DNA of 64,000 bases from Candidatus Dormiibacterota bacterium (GTDB lineage: Bacteria; Chloroflexota; Dormibacteria; Dormibacterales; Dormibacteraceae). Under the pieces are notes generated by a model. That model had not been told where the DNA came from. It ran no database searches and worked only from the letters and a program-made list of their open reading frames with translations. A program made the position numbers and the translations under genes. Shown here piece after piece: positions 27,532 to 36,354 of this stretch (positions are counted from its first letter, which is position 1; each line of letters opens with the position of its first letter). The stretch lies in contig PNAG01000002.1 of NCBI GenBank assembly GCA_003169845.1, positions 310,001-374,000 of the forward strand. Direction: 5' to 3'.

Positions 27532-29993
27532 CAGCCCGTATCTCGAGCGAGGACCGCAACCGGAAACGCTTGAAGCATCGTGCCCAGCTCGATTGGAGCC
27601 CCGCCGTGCTGCTCCTTGCCAGTGAGGACGTTCCTCCAGCGACCTGGAGGAAGCGTGAGCGCCGTCGCGGCCCAGTCGCCGGCCAGCCCGAGGTGAAGCC
27701 GGGGCACGATCACCACCAGCCGGTCTCGGGCGAACGACACCACGTGATCTGCCTTGGCTCCAACCGCCGTCAGCGGTAGGTAGCTCGTGCTTTCGAAGAG
27801 GTCGGGCCGGCGCCGGCGTTCCTCGAGCAGCCGGGCGATCAACCAGAGCTTCGGAGCCCCGTCATCCGCGCGCGCCATGGCCTCCGCCGATGACATGTCA
27901 CGCACGTCAGACAGCAGGCGCTCGCGGCTGTCGTAGTCGACCTGCCGGCGGTTGTCCGGGTCGACGAGGCTCAAATCCCAGACCTCGGTTCCCTGGTACA
28001 CGTCGGGGACACCGGGGCAGGTGAGGAGGAGGGTGACCTGAGCCAGCGAGACCGCCCGCCCCAACGCGACGATTTGATGGCGGCCAATGAAGTTCTCCAG
28101 GTCGCTCACGAAGTCGGCGTCGGCGATCACCTGGCTTGCGAACTGCGCCAGCGTGTCCTCGTAGCCGGCGTCCGGGTTGAGCCACGTCGTGTGCATCCTG
28201 CCTTCGCGCGCGGCCTTTCGAAGGAACTCGGTCAGGCGCGAGACATCGATGGGCCAGGCCCCAACGAGCGTCTGATACATCAGGTACTCGATGTTGCGGT
28301 CGGGGTAGCCCTGGGATCGATAGCGCTGGTTGTGATCGGCCCACCGTCGCACTGCATCGCCCCACTCGAGCGGGATCTCCGACAGAAGGCCGAGCCTGGC
28401 GCGGACGTCAGCGCTCCGCTTCGTGTCATGGGTGGAAAGCGTCAGCATCGTGGCCGGCCAGTCGGAGGCGATGTGCGCACAGGTGCTGTGAAATTCTTCG
28501 ACCGGCCGGCCGAACCGGGCGGGGTCACCGCCGACCTCGTTGAGCGAGACGAGCCGGTTGTATCGATAGAAGGCGGTGTCTTCGACGCCCTTCGCCATGA
28601 CAGCGGGGGTGAACTGCTGGAAACGCGCCCCGAACTCTCGTTCCAGGTGGCCATCGTGCTCGATCAAAAGCAGCTCGCCGAAAAAGCCGAGCAGCTCGGG
28701 GTCCATCTCGGGACGGCGGTGACCAGCCTCAGCGATTGAAGCGGCCACGCGGCGCCGATCCTCGTCGCCGGCAGAGCCGGGCCGCACATATGTCCGGTAG
28801 ACACTGAGCTCGGCTGCGACTTCGCGAATCGCATCCTGCAGCTCGCGGCGCGTTCGATCGCGCTGGCCGGGGTAGCGCTCGCAGATCTCGACCAGCAAGC
28901 TGGTCAGGCGTTCGAGGTCGGGGGCCAGGTCGCTGACCATGATCTCCTGCTTGCAAGCTCGAGCGACCTCGGCGAAGGTCAGGGACTCTCCGCTGAACGC
29001 GTGATAGAGCGCCGTCATCGGTTCCTCGTTTTGAGAGTCGACGAACAGACCGTCCACGTGCGAGATGAAGTCATAGCCTGTGGTTCCCTGGACGGGAAAC
29101 CCGCCAGGCAGCCGCTCATCCTGTTCGAGCACCTTCTCTACCACCAGGTAGGCGCCCGGCGCCGCAGCGCGAAGAGTCGAGAGATACGCGAGAGGGTCCA
29201 GCAGGCCGTCCACATGGTCGACGCGAAGCCCGGCCACGTCGCCGCGCCCGAGCAGCTCGAAAACCAGCCGGTGGCTGTCCTTCAAGACCTGCTCCAGCTC
29301 GACGCGAAGGCCGATCAGGCTGTCAACGGTGAAAAAGCGCCGGTAGTTGAGCTCCTCCTGCGCGTTGCGCCAGTAGGCGAGGCGGTAGTGCTGCCGCTGC
29401 AGCAGCGCGTCCAGCGCATCGAGGTCATGGCTGAGAGCATCAATCTGCTGCCCGTCGAGACTTTCCCGCGAGATCGGGAACTCAGTGTCGTGATAGCGCA
29501 CGATCAGCTCATCACCTTCACGATCCAGCGTCAGGAGACCCGCCTGCAGCTCGTGTCCGTAGCGGTCGCCGAGGACGCCCAGCAGCACCTTGCCCTTCAG
29601 GTGCGACATGGGCGGCTCCCAGTCGATGTCGAAGTAGCCGGCGTAGGGGCTCGACTTCCCGTGCAGCAGCAGGTCCCACCACCAAGGATTGGATCGGCCC
29701 GCGGTCGCCATGTGGTTGGGCACCACGTCCATGATCAGCTTCAGGCCGTGCTCCGCGAGCACGTGGGTGAAGCGGCGAAACCCCGGCTCGCCGCCCAGCT
29801 CCACGTTGATCCGGTGCGGGTCGACCACGTCGTATCCGTGGCTGCTTCCGGCCGCTGCCTGGAGCAGGGGCGAGCAGTAGACGTGGCTGACCCCGAGCGA
29901 CGCCAGGTACCCCGTCCGTGATGCGGCGGCATCGAATGTGAAGTCTCTGGACAGCTGCAGCCGGTAGGTGCAGCGCGGCGCCCTGTCAGGCAC
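27531..29993 (-). CDS. treY: Maltooligosyl trehalose synthase
   Basis: 820 residues from a GTG (29993) overlapping the hemH stop by 8 bases. YRLQLSRDFTFDAAA, GSSHGYDVVDPHRINVELGG and MDVVPNHMA are TreY hallmarks; GLRVDHVDGLLDP holds the nucleophile Asp and YLVVEKVLE the acid Glu. It rearranges the reducing-end alpha-1,4 bond of maltodextrins to alpha,alpha-1,1. Longer upstream reading runs through hemH in another frame and shows no homology, so the GTG is well founded. Confidence 0.92.
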   Translation of the reverse strand: MPDRAPRCTYRLQLSRDFTFDAAASRTGYLASLGVSHVYCSPLLQAAAGSSHGYDVVDPHRINVELGGEPGFRRFTHVLAEHGLKLIMDVVPNHMATAGRSNPWWWDLLLHGKSSPYAGYFDIDWEPPMSHLKGKVLLGVLGDRYGHELQAGLLTLDREGDELIVRYHDTEFPISRESLDGQQIDALSHDLDALDALLQRQHYRLAYWRNAQEELNYRRFFTVDSLIGLRVELEQVLKDSHRLVFELLGRGDVAGLRVDHVDGLLDPLAYLSTLRAAAPGAYLVVEKVLEQDERLPGGFPVQGTTGYDFISHVDGLFVDSQNEEPMTALYHAFSGESLTFAEVARACKQEIMVSDLAPDLERLTSLLVEICERYPGQRDRTRRELQDAIREVAAELSVYRTYVRPGSAGDEDRRRVAASIAEAGHRRPEMDPELLGFFGELLLIEHDGHLEREFGARFQQFTPAVMAKGVEDTAFYRYNRLVSLNEVGGDPARFGRPVEEFHSTCAHIASDWPATMLTLSTHDTKRSADVRARLGLLSEIPLEWGDAVRRWADHNQRYRSQGYPDRNIEYLMYQTLVGAWPIDVSRLTEFLRKAAREGRMHTTWLNPDAGYEDTLAQFASQVIADADFVSDLENFIGRHQIVALGRAVSLAQVTLLLTCPGVPDVYQGTEVWDLSLVDPDNRRQVDYDSRERLLSDVRDMSSAEAMARADDGAPKLWLIARLLEERRRRPDLFESTSYLPLTAVGAKADHVVSFARDRLVVIVPRLHLGLAGDWAATALTLPPGRWRNVLTGKEQHGGAPIELGTMLQAFPVAVLARDTG

Positions 29994-30861
29994 GTCGTTC
30001 GATGGCGTCGGAGACGATCTGGGCCATGGCCTCGATGAAGTCCGGCCGCGTGTTGAACGAGGCCGTGCGCCGCAGGTTGATGTCACGCTCGCGTGAGAAC
30101 GCCTGGGCTTCCACGTCGAGGTCGTAGAGGATCTCGAGGTGGTCGGCGACGAACCCGATCGGGCATACCAACACGTCGCGGGCGCCCGACAGCTCGACAG
30201 CGGTGAGCAGGTCGGGACCAAGCCATGGTTCGCCGGTCGTGCTCGCGGACTGGAACGCAAACTCCCAGGCGGGCAGCTTCATGCCCTCTTCGACGAGGCG
30301 GCAGCTCTCGAGCAGACGGTCCTGGTATCCGTCGCCCTCGGCCACGATGCGCGCCGGAAGGCTGTGCGCAGTGAAGAAGAGTCGTTCCGGCCACGACTCC
30401 TCCAGGCTTTCCGAGAGCAGTCGCTGGACCGCGTGGATGAAGGCCGGGTGGTCGTGGAAGCCGCGCACGAAGGTCAGCTCGCCGCGCCACGCCTGCTGCA
30501 AGGAGCGTTCGTATCCTCCCAGGCTCATCTCGGCGAAATGCGGCGCGAGGGGAAGGCCGATCAGCCTGTCCACGCCGGCGCCCGACGCCTCGGCCGCACC
30601 GTCCGCGATGAAGGGCGAGGCGTGCTTCATCCCAACGAACACCGGCAGCCCGAGCCTCTCGCCGATCGCGGCCGCCTGCGCGCGAGTGATCGAGGTGAGG
30701 GGCGAGCCTCCGATCGACCTATAGCGGGACTTCAGCTCGTCGAGAGCTTCTGGCGAAGGCCTGCGCCCACCCCGGATGTGCGTGTAGTAATCGTCGATGC
30801 CATCGTCGCCAGAAGGGCTGCCGTACGCCATGCAAAGGATCCCTGTCGACTCACGCGACAC
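29986..30861 (-). CDS. hemH: Ferrochelatase (coproporphyrin-type, CpfC)
   Basis: 291 residues from a GTG (30861) overlapping the hemE stop by 11 bases. GILCMAYGSPSG at the start, FFTAHSLPAR with the catalytic His, and LVCPIGFVADHLEILYDLD with the acid/metal residues are chelatase motifs. No C-terminal [2Fe-2S] cysteine cluster is present. Because hemQ lies in the same operon, iron is probably put into coproporphyrin III rather than protoporphyrin IX; the name cpfC would then apply. Confidence 0.92.
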   Translation of the reverse strand: MSRESTGILCMAYGSPSGDDGIDDYYTHIRGGRRPSPEALDELKSRYRSIGGSPLTSITRAQAAAIGERLGLPVFVGMKHASPFIADGAAEASGAGVDRLIGLPLAPHFAEMSLGGYERSLQQAWRGELTFVRGFHDHPAFIHAVQRLLSESLEESWPERLFFTAHSLPARIVAEGDGYQDRLLESCRLVEEGMKLPAWEFAFQSASTTGEPWLGPDLLTAVELSGARDVLVCPIGFVADHLEILYDLDVEAQAFSRERDINLRRTASFNTRPDFIEAMAQIVSDAIERRA

Positions 30862-31879
30862 GCGCAACCTGCCACTCGTGCACGGTTTCGACCAGGAGCT
30901 GAAGGTTCTCGAGCGGGGTCGACGGGAGGACACCGTGACCGAGGTTGAAGATGTGACCAGGGCGTCCGCCGGCGCGGCGGAGGATGTCGCGCGCACGCTC
31001 GCGCACGAGCTCGGGCGGCCCGAGCAGGACCGCCGGGTCGAGGTTGCCCTGGATGCCGCGATCATGACCGACCCTCCTCCAGCCGGCGTCGAGCGGTACC
31101 CGCCAGTCGAGGGACACGACATCCGGTCCCGTGGAAGCGATCGACTCGAGCAGCCCGGCCGTGTCCGTGCCGAAGTGGATGCGGGGCACGCCGGAGGAGC
31201 TCAGCGCGTCGAAGATGGAGCGGGTGTGGGGGAGAACCCGAGACTCGTAGTCCTCGACGGCAAGGGCGCCGGCCCACGAGTCGAAAAGCTGTACGGCGCT
31301 CGCGCCGGCCGCCACCTGTGCCTGGAGGTAGCCGGCCATCGTCGCCGAGAGTTTTGCGAGCAGCCTGTCGAACGCTTTTGGTTCCGAGTACATGAACGCC
31401 TTCACGCGGGCGAAGTCGCGGCTGGGCCGCCCTTCGATCAGGTAGCTCGCCAGCGTGAACGGAGCGCCGGAAAACGCGATCACGGGTACAGGGGACTCCG
31501 CGACGACCTGGCGCACCGCAGTGATCACATTTGGGGCGGCCGCCTCCCCGGGCGGCACCGCGAGGGCGTCGATGTCGGACGCCGAGGCGATGGGCCGCGC
31601 GATGACCGGCCCCACGTTCTCCACGAGCTCGAACTCGACGCCCATGCCCCGTAACGGAAGCATGATGTCGGCGAACATCACCGCGGCGTCGACGCCCAGG
31701 CGGCGGACCGGCTGCAGCGTGACCTCCGCGCAGAGCTCCGGCTGCGCGACGATGTCCACGAGACTCCAGCGTTCGCGCAGCTTTCGGTACTCGGGCAGCG
31801 ATCGACCAGCCTGGCGCATGAGCCAGACCGGCGTCACTTCGACAGCCATGTGATTCGCCGCGTCGAGGAAGCGGCTCAC
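30851..31879 (-). CDS. hemE: Uroporphyrinogen decarboxylase
   Basis: 342 residues. The invariant WLMRQAGRSLPEYRKLRE segment is near residue 19, and GAPFTLASYLIEG plus HFGTDTAGLL follow. It removes four acetate carboxyls to make coproporphyrinogen III, the last reduced intermediate shared by the classical and coproheme routes. Start ATG 31879 overlaps the hemQ stop (ATGA). Confidence 0.95.
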   Translation of the reverse strand: MSRFLDAANHMAVEVTPVWLMRQAGRSLPEYRKLRERWSLVDIVAQPELCAEVTLQPVRRLGVDAAVMFADIMLPLRGMGVEFELVENVGPVIARPIASASDIDALAVPPGEAAAPNVITAVRQVVAESPVPVIAFSGAPFTLASYLIEGRPSRDFARVKAFMYSEPKAFDRLLAKLSATMAGYLQAQVAAGASAVQLFDSWAGALAVEDYESRVLPHTRSIFDALSSSGVPRIHFGTDTAGLLESIASTGPDVVSLDWRVPLDAGWRRVGHDRGIQGNLDPAVLLGPPELVRERARDILRRAGGRPGHIFNLGHGVLPSTPLENLQLLVETVHEWQVARVA

Positions 31880-32565
31880 CCCGGGCTGTTGGTTGCGCCG
31901 AGCATGGCGGTGATCTCATCGATCGGCCGGTGGATCGCGGTGAGGATCGGCGTGTCGCGCACCGTGGACCTGCGGCTGTCCGTCCCGCGCAGCGCGCGGA
32001 CGAGCTCGCTGAACTTCGGGAGGTCGTCCGTCTCGTACGCGACCAGGAAGTCCATGTCGTCCAGGCCGAAGCTGTTCGCGAGAAGCTGTCGCACCTCCGG
32101 GTACTCGTGGCCGACTCGCATGTGCTCGTTCATGATCCCCTGCCGTGCCTCTTTGCCAAGCAGGTACCACTCCGTGCCTTTGGTGAAGGGGTACACGGTG
32201 AGATAACGCGCCCGCTCTCCGCTGAACAGTGACTGTTCCTGCGGAGTGGGCTTCTTGACGTACTGCGAGGGTTGAATCACGCCGAGGAAGCTCTCCTTGA
32301 CGCTCATCCACGTCCCCATCCCCGAACGCAGCACCGCCGCCGCCCGCTCTTCAAGGGAGTCGAACGTCGTGCCGAGGCTCCACAACAGGAGGTCCGCCCC
32401 GGGCTGCAGCCCGACCATCGAGTAGGTGTGAGTCACCACCTCCGATTCCCGGCTGACCGCCGCAGAGAGCTCCTCGGCCGTCGCGCAGCGCTGCGCCGCC
32501 GGCAGCCGGCGCCAGGCCGGATCGAGTCCGAGGGCGAGCGCATGGACGAACCTCGCGTCGCTCAT
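31876..32565 (-). CDS. hemQ: Coproheme decarboxylase (HemQ, chlorite-dismutase family)
   Basis: 229 residues. LTVYPFTKGTEWYLLGKEARQGIMNEHMRVG contains the Tyr that forms the reaction radical (VYPFTK) and the proximal His (NEHM). True chlorite dismutases carry an Arg in the distal pocket and lie outside heme operons. Here the neighbours are hemB, hemE and hemH, so heme b formation from coproheme is the clear role. Overlaps on both sides are ATGA. Confidence 0.93.
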   Translation of the reverse strand: MSDARFVHALALGLDPAWRRLPAAQRCATAEELSAAVSRESEVVTHTYSMVGLQPGADLLLWSLGTTFDSLEERAAAVLRSGMGTWMSVKESFLGVIQPSQYVKKPTPQEQSLFSGERARYLTVYPFTKGTEWYLLGKEARQGIMNEHMRVGHEYPEVRQLLANSFGLDDMDFLVAYETDDLPKFSELVRALRGTDSRRSTVRDTPILTAIHRPIDEITAMLGATNSPG

Positions 32566-33581
32566 CTCGTCTCCCTCAACCAGGCGGCCGCGTCGGCCGC
32601 GAAGTAGGTGACGATGACATTCGCGCCGGCCCGGGCGATCGCGGTCAGCGACTCGAGGACCGCCCCCCGCCGGTCGATCCAGCCGCGCTCTGCGGCCGCC
32701 TCGATCATCGCCGCTTCACCGCTCACCTGGTACGCGGCGAGCGGGAGGTCGAGACGTTGACGTGCCAGCGCCAGCAGGTCGAGGGAGGTGATCGCGGGCT
32801 TGACCATCAGAATGTCGGCTCCTTCTCGCGCGTCGAGCTCCAGCTCACGCATCGCTTCGCGACCGTTCGCCGGATCCATCTGGTAGGACTTGCGATCGCC
32901 GAAACCTGGCGTCGATCCGGCCGCCTCTCGAAACGGTCCGTAAAGGACCGATGCGTGCTTGGACGCATAAGCGACGATCGCCGCGCTCTGGAACCCGCCC
33001 GCGTCGAGGCCCGCACGCAGGGCGGCGACCTGGCCGTCCATCATCGCGCTCGGAGCCACGACGTCGGCGCCGGCCTCGGCGTAGGCGATGGCCGCGTCCG
33101 CCAGCAGCGGCAGCGTGGCGTCGTTGTCGATTCGATCACCGTCGAGAACTCCACAGTGCCCATGCGTGGTGTACTCGCAAAGGCAGACGTCGGCCGCAAG
33201 CGCGAGAGGGAGCTTTGCGGATTTGAGCCTGCGCAGCGTTTCCGGCACCGGGCCGGTTTCATCTGCCGCTCCCTCGCCGCGTGCGTGCTTCGAGTCCGGA
33301 ATCCCGAACAGCAGCACGCCGCCCACCCCGAGGCGGGCCAGGCGTTCGGCTTCGGCCACGGCGAGATCGGGGCTCAAGCGCGCGTGACCCTTAAGCGACG
33401 AGATCTCTTCGCGACGGCCCCGGCCCGAGACCACGAAGATCGGCGCCATCAGCTGTGCCGGGTGCAGCCGGGTCTCCCGCACCAGCTCTCTGAGCGCGGG
33501 AGTGGCCCGCAGGCGCCTTGGTCGATCGTGCCGGTCGCCGGCCGGAATCGGAACAGTCCGGGTTCGAAGCAGCTCACGCAT
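32562..33581 (-). CDS. hemB: Delta-aminolevulinic acid dehydratase (porphobilinogen synthase), zinc type
   Basis: 339 residues from the ATG at 33581, overlapping the hemD stop by 8 bases. The cysteine ladder DVCLCEYTTHGHCG marks zinc-dependent enzymes rather than magnesium-only ones. Schiff-base lysines lie in VAYASKHASVLYGPFREA and MVKPA. Condenses two ALA to porphobilinogen. A longer frame upstream reads through hemD and is not homologous. Confidence 0.95.
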   Translation of the reverse strand: MRELLRTRTVPIPAGDRHDRPRRLRATPALRELVRETRLHPAQLMAPIFVVSGRGRREEISSLKGHARLSPDLAVAEAERLARLGVGGVLLFGIPDSKHARGEGAADETGPVPETLRRLKSAKLPLALAADVCLCEYTTHGHCGVLDGDRIDNDATLPLLADAAIAYAEAGADVVAPSAMMDGQVAALRAGLDAGGFQSAAIVAYASKHASVLYGPFREAAGSTPGFGDRKSYQMDPANGREAMRELELDAREGADILMVKPAITSLDLLALARQRLDLPLAAYQVSGEAAMIEAAAERGWIDRRGAVLESLTAIARAGANVIVTYFAADAAAWLRETR

Positions 33582-34281
33582 GGTGGTCGACCTCCATAGG
33601 TAGAGCGTGAACGACGGCGTCGGCGAGCCCGGACACGCTCTGTGCCTCCGCCTCCGACAGGACCACGAAGCCGCGCGAGCGAGCGCTGTTCGTAGTGCGG
33701 GGCCCGATCGTGATGGCGGGCAGTCGCGCTGTGCCGCCCAGCTCCAGGAATCCTCGCACTGCCGATCCGGAGGCGAAGACGACAGCCCGCAGCTCGGGAT
33801 CGGCCATCGCGGCCCGAAGCTTCTCCGCCGACGCGGAGGGCCCCTCGACGGTGCGGTAGGCGGTGATCTCCTCGACGGTCGCGCCCCGACGGCGCAAGCG
33901 GTCGGGCAGGTCCTCGCCTGCGGCCGACGCCCGGACCAGCGCGATTCGCTTGCCGTCGACGTCGGGCAGCGAGTCCCCGAGGTCCGCGCCGTCTGAGCGG
34001 CCCGGCACATGTGACGGCTCTACGCCGCGCGCTCGTAGGGCTCGCGCCGTTTCGGGCCCGACGGCCGCGAACCGGGGCCCGGACGGCAGCGCGGCCAGCG
34101 CCTTGACGCCTCGGGCGCTGGTGAGCACGATCCAGTCGCAGCCCGCCAGCAAGCCGGCGTTGAATTCGACCGGCTCTGTCTGCACCGTCGGCACCGCGTG
34201 CACCCGGTAGCCTCGGCGGCGCAGCGCATGCACGAGAGGATCGGATTCTCCGTCCGGCCGCGTCACGAGAAGCGCGATCAT
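33574..34281 (-). CDS. hemD: Uroporphyrinogen-III synthase
   Basis: 235 residues. HemD is poorly conserved, but the two-domain layout is visible: VTRPDGESDPLVHALRRRG at the N-terminus, WIVLTSARGVKAL, the switch back to AVGPETARALRARG, then ALVRASAAGEDLPDRLRRRGATVEEITAYRT in domain 2. It closes and inverts hydroxymethylbilane to uroporphyrinogen III. Position between hemC and hemB with ATGA junctions supports the call. Confidence 0.9.
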   Translation of the reverse strand: MIALLVTRPDGESDPLVHALRRRGYRVHAVPTVQTEPVEFNAGLLAGCDWIVLTSARGVKALAALPSGPRFAAVGPETARALRARGVEPSHVPGRSDGADLGDSLPDVDGKRIALVRASAAGEDLPDRLRRRGATVEEITAYRTVEGPSASAEKLRAAMADPELRAVVFASGSAVRGFLELGGTARLPAITIGPRTTNSARSRGFVVLSEAEAQSVSGLADAVVHALPMEVDHHA

Positions 34282-35162
34282 CGCAGTGCCACCTCTGCGA
34301 GGAGGCGCCTGCCGATGCGCCGGGCCAGCTCCGCGGCCTCGTTGCGAGCGCCGGTCACTCGCTCGACCAGCTTGCCCGTGCCATCGCTGTTGACGCCGCC
34401 GGCGAGCAGCACAAACTCATCCCCGCTGACGGAGGCGAGCGCACCCACCGGCGCCCTACATGTGCCACCGGTCGCCCTCAGCACCTCACGTTCCGCCTCC
34501 ACCGCCAGGCGGATGTCCGGGTCGTCGAGCGCGGAGACCAGCTCCACGATCCGGGCGTCCGAAAGCCGGACCTGGACCGCCAGCGCTCCCTGGCCCGGCG
34601 CCGGCGCGACGACGCCCGGCTCGAACCTCTCGTCGATCCGCGCCGCCAGGCGCAACCGGTCGATCCCGGCCGCAGCCAGCACCAGCGCGTCGGCCGCGCC
34701 TTCGTCAAGGCGCCGCACACGCGTCTCCACGTTGCCATGCAGTGGAATCACCTTCAGGTCCGGTCGCGCGGCGAGCACAAATCCGGCTCGACGAGGGCTG
34801 TCGGTACCGACGATTGCGCCGCGGGCGAGCGATTGAAGAGAGGCGCCACCGCGCCGCGTGATCAACGCATCACGGGGATCGGCACGTTCGGGGTAGGCGG
34901 CGATCGCCAGGCCCGGGTCTTCTTCGAGCGGCACGTCCTTGGCGCTGTGAACCGCGATATCGATCTCCTCGGCGAGGAGCGCGCGGGCGATGGCGGCGAC
35001 GAACACGCCTTCCCCGGGCGACATGTCGATGGGCCGGACGTCGCCTTCGGTCACGATCCGCACCAGCTGCACCTCGTGGCCGGCAGCGCGCAGCCGCCCG
35101 GCGATGCGCTCGCTCTGGACGAGCGCCAACCTCGAACCCCGGGTCCCTAGCCGGATGGTCAC
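34278..35162 (-). CDS. hemC: Porphobilinogen deaminase (hydroxymethylbilane synthase)
   Basis: 294 residues. IRLGTRGSRLALVQSERIA at the start, HSAKDVPLEEDPGLAIAAYPERADPRDALI, GTDSPRRAGF and the dipyrromethane-cofactor loop GGTCRAPVGAL with its Cys are all present. Polymerises four porphobilinogen units. Start ATG overlaps the stop of the MerR-like gene, and its end overlaps hemD. Confidence 0.95.
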   Translation of the reverse strand: MTIRLGTRGSRLALVQSERIAGRLRAAGHEVQLVRIVTEGDVRPIDMSPGEGVFVAAIARALLAEEIDIAVHSAKDVPLEEDPGLAIAAYPERADPRDALITRRGGASLQSLARGAIVGTDSPRRAGFVLAARPDLKVIPLHGNVETRVRRLDEGAADALVLAAAGIDRLRLAARIDERFEPGVVAPAPGQGALAVQVRLSDARIVELVSALDDPDIRLAVEAEREVLRATGGTCRAPVGALASVSGDEFVLLAGGVNSDGTGKLVERVTGARNEAAELARRIGRRLLAEVALR

Positions 35163-35806
35163 GGGCGCTCCGCCGTGTAGCTGTCGGTCAGCGCCACCAG
35201 CAGCCGGTCGACGGCGCTCTCGCCTTCGACGAGGAGGGCTGTGGCCTCCCGCACGTCGAGCCTTCGCCGCCGGGCGATCGCCGCGAGCTCGGCGATGAAC
35301 GCTCCGCGAAACCGGACGAAGGCCTCGAGCGTGGCGGCGAGAGAAGCCCCCAGCGCCGCCGCGCGACGCCCGTACTGCGTGGCCTGGTCCTCCGCCTCGA
35401 CGAGCTTGAGCGAGGACCGGCGCGGTTCTTCGTTCAGATGGTCGAGGAGCAGGACCAGGAGCTTGCGGCCACGGTCCTTCAGATCCGCCCGCTCGGCTTC
35501 GGTCAAGGCCCCGATTCCGGGGTCGACGGCCGGGCGGCCGTGCGGCCGGGGCCGGAGATATGCGCGCGTCACCCTGGATGCGCTTGCGGTCAGGCCGGTC
35601 AGGAGGGGACGGCGGCTGCGAGGCTGTGGAACGAGCGACTCGATCGCGCTGCGCGGGAATCGCCGGTGACCGCCCGGTGTGACGAAGGCTGCGACATCTC
35701 CGTGATCAGCCCACCTGCGCAAGGTGCCAGGCGTGATGCCAAGCAGCCTGCTGGCCTCGCCCAGGCTCAGCCATGGCGACCGGGCATGCGAAGCAAGCGA
35801 CCCCAT
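35159..35806 (-). CDS. MerR-like HTH regulator, first gene of the heme-trehalose cluster
   Basis: 215 residues. The N-terminus WLSLGEASRLLGITPGTLRRWADHGDVAAFVTPGGHRRFPRSAIE is a winged MerR/excisionase-type DNA-binding domain. The rest is helical with a long Arg/Ala-rich region and no known ligand domain or cysteine motif. It stands where hemA or a glutamyl-tRNA reductase gene would often be. Its stop overlaps hemC, so it is probably the local transcriptional regulator; the signal sensed is unknown. Confidence 0.8.
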   Translation of the reverse strand: MGSLASHARSPWLSLGEASRLLGITPGTLRRWADHGDVAAFVTPGGHRRFPRSAIESLVPQPRSRRPLLTGLTASASRVTRAYLRPRPHGRPAVDPGIGALTEAERADLKDRGRKLLVLLLDHLNEEPRRSSLKLVEAEDQATQYGRRAAALGASLAATLEAFVRFRGAFIAELAAIARRRRLDVREATALLVEGESAVDRLLVALTDSYTAERP

Positions 35807-35816
35807 CGTGAGGAAA

Positions 35817-35846
35817 ATTATGGCGAAACCTGACGAAAGCTATCGA
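35817..35846 (-). promoter_or_regulatory. Possible promoter of the hem-tre cluster
   Basis: Read on the minus strand, CATAAT lies 11-16 bases upstream of the first ATG (35806), preceded by two CGAAA-type repeats (complement of CGAAACCTGACGAAA). No good -35 is found at 16-19 bp, which is common for activator-dependent promoters. Weak evidence. Confidence 0.25.
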
Positions 35847-35933
35847 TACGCCTTTAAAGACCGCCTTTGGGGTGGCTCGGCACAGGTGCAGACATTGGTG
35901 CGCAAGATGAGGAAGATTCGAGGCAGGGGTTGA
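35820..35933 (+). CDS. Possible 37-residue basic small protein
   Basis: ATG 35820 follows GAGG at a normal distance (GTGAGGAAAATT). The product starts MAKPDESYRYAFKDRLW and ends in a basic run (RKMRKIRGRG). It is divergent from the hem-tre cluster and overlaps its likely promoter. No family recognised; coding status rests on the ribosome site and composition alone. Confidence 0.35.
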   Translation: MAKPDESYRYAFKDRLWGGSAQVQTLVRKMRKIRGRG

Positions 35934-35951
35934 CTCGGCGACCCGACGCCG

Positions 35952-36290
35952 CTACGTCCTGGAGGTCTCGTCCCACTCGGGGTGCTTGCGGAAGAGTCCG
36001 CCCCAGCCGATGTGAAACCAATGCTCTTCGCGGTAGGGAGGCAGTGCCGCGACGTCGGCCTCTGAAAGGTCGGTCACCACATGATTCGTCGTGATCTTCT
36101 TGATTCGCACCGCGGGGATCTCGAGCGCGTGGCCTCCCGGCCTTCGCTTCACCACGATGCCGTGGAAGATGTCTTCCTCCTCATCGCCCAGCAAGGACTC
36201 CGCAGTCCCGATCTCGGAACCATTCGCCGCCACAACCGGCGCCCGATAGGGCATCGCCCGCCACGCCACTGCCGTCTCGTCATCGAACAT
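35952..36290 (-). CDS. Small PRC-barrel-like protein
   Basis: 112 residues from the ATG at 36290. YRAPVVAANGSEIGTAESLLGDEEEDIFHGIVVKRR followed by ALEIPAVRIKKITTNHVVTDLSEADVAAL resembles PRC-barrel or DUF2171 domains, short beta-barrels involved in RNA processing, photosynthesis or stress. No signal or membrane segment. The gene faces away from the baeRF gene with a 64-bp gap likely to hold both promoters. Confidence 0.6.
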   Translation of the reverse strand: MFDDETAVAWRAMPYRAPVVAANGSEIGTAESLLGDEEEDIFHGIVVKRRPGGHALEIPAVRIKKITTNHVVTDLSEADVAALPPYREEHWFHIGWGGLFRKHPEWDETSRT

Positions 36291-36354
36291 GGGGACAACG
36301 ATACGCACGCCGGTCTTTACTCGTTGAGCCGGGGCGCGTAAAACAAGACTTGAG

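Noticed and set aside
29994..31122. Long hemH frame starting at 31122
   Set aside because: The first 87 codons run antiparallel to no homology and lie inside hemE; the GTG at 30861 gives a normal-length chelatase.
31876..32565. Chlorite dismutase
   Set aside because: Same superfamily, but the heme-operon context and the Tyr radical region indicate HemQ.
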